A stretch of 6,686 nt of DNA, from NCBI GenBank assembly GCA_913056415.1, contig CAJXNA010000116.1:1-6686 (forward strand). Direction: 5' to 3'. A program made the translations under genes and the position numbers. Origin of the DNA: an uncultured Chloroflexota bacterium. GTDB taxonomy: Bacteria; Chloroflexota; Dehalococcoidia; SM23-28-2; RBG-16-64-32. A model generated the notes under the pieces. It had not been told where the DNA came from. It saw only the letters and a list, made by a program, of their open reading frames with translations, and made no database searches. Of this stretch, positions 6,280 to 6,686 are shown piece after piece; position 1 is the first letter of the stretch, and each line of letters opens with the position of its first letter.

Positions 6280-6686
6280 TTACCGCTCCCACAGGCCAAG
6301 CTGTCCGCCCGAAGCGAGGCCAGGCGCCTGGAGGTTAGTCCCGTGTATCCCCAGCAGCCGAAACCGCTGGCCGGCCTCGGCCGTCTTGTCCAGCAGCGCG
6401 CCCGCCACGGTGACCAGCTCACGCGCGCTATCCACCCCCTCCGCCAGGCTGGTCTGACGAGTGATTGTGCGGAAGTCGCTATAGCGCAGCTTAAGGACCA
6501 CCGTGCTCGCCCTCACCCCTTTCTCTCGCAGCCGTCTCGCCACCTCCTCCGCCACCCGGCTCAGAATCTCACGCAGCTCCGGACCGTCGGCCAGGTCGCG
6601 GGGGAAGGTGGTCTCGGCGCCCACGGACTTGCGCTCCTGTTCGGTCTCCACAGGCCGGTCGTCGAGGCCGTTAGCCATACGGCGGA
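6280..6686 (-). CDS. dinB: DNA polymerase IV (DinB), C-terminal little-finger part (partial, cut by right edge)
   Basis: The frame ends at TAA 6282-6280 and is open to the right edge. About 134 C-terminal residues of this Y-family translesion polymerase are visible. Counting from the ATG codon at 6678 (internal to the gene, not its start), the link to the little-finger domain is GLDDRPVE (4-11) and the signature KSVGAETTF (17-25). It is followed by RDL, the EEVARRLREKGVRASTV helix/strand (44-60), LKLRYSDFRTITR (62-74) and FRLLGIHGTNL (106-116). The tail QLGLW (126-130) matches the QLxLF/W motif by which Pol IV binds the sliding clamp. The polymerase palm, fingers and catalytic acidic residues lie outside the window. 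The protein copies damaged DNA at low fidelity; no LexA-type operator can be assessed because the promoter is not included. Confidence 0.93.
   Translation of the reverse strand, partial: RRMANGLDDRPVETEQERKSVGAETTFPRDLADGPELREILSRVAEEVARRLREKGVRASTVVLKLRYSDFRTITRQTSLAEGVDSARELVTVAGALLDKTAEAGQRFRLLGIHGTNLQAPGLASGGQLGLWER

Overview
The window is G+C-rich bacterial DNA with short intergenic gaps, genes on both strands and strong Shine-Dalgarno (SD) sites before some genes but not others. Gene content (HD-GYP signalling proteins, a GYD-domain protein, SDR and Gfo/Idh/MocA oxidoreductases, a GNAT of the GCWCMWWR type, DinB) would fit an environmental bacterium such as a Chloroflexota member. That assignment is inference from protein style only; there is no rRNA or other marker. 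I see no phage, insertion sequence, CRISPR array, tRNA or rRNA.

Layout from left to right: (1) the last 59 codons of an HD-GYP c-di-GMP phosphodiesterase-type gene on + (1-182). (2) A 232-bp convergent gap with no credible gene, holding two inverted repeats (182-229 and 360-379). (3) On -, a 467-aa fusion of an N-terminal GNAT acetyltransferase domain to a threonine/serine dehydratase-like PLP enzyme (415-1818, GTG start, possibly leaderless). (4) On +, a 96-aa GYD-domain protein (1968-2258) with a textbook SD. (5) Convergent to it with a 4-bp gap, a Gfo/Idh/MocA oxidoreductase on - (2263-3339). (6) Immediately upstream of that gene, a decayed GNAT acetyltransferase gene on - (about 3336-3667) that has lost its middle, changed frame and gained an in-frame stop; this explains a stretch that otherwise looks empty. 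(7) Divergent from it, an SDR oxidoreductase on + (3781-4578). (8) A membrane-bound 4TM-GAF-HD-GYP protein on + (4713-6221). (9) The C-terminal part of DNA polymerase IV (dinB) on -, running off the right edge (6280-6686).

The genes do not form one pathway. The two HD-GYP proteins would both act on cyclic di-GMP or a related cyclic dinucleotide. The two oxidoreductases and the PLP enzyme are metabolic genes with unknown substrates, each apparently with its own promoter. The points most worth a second look are the GNAT-dehydratase fusion, the GNAT pseudogene whose ancestral frame ended in an ATGA overlap with the oxidoreductase start, two start codons sitting almost on top of -10 boxes, and an SDR lacking the usual active-site Asn. 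I did not find evidence of a wholly new system.
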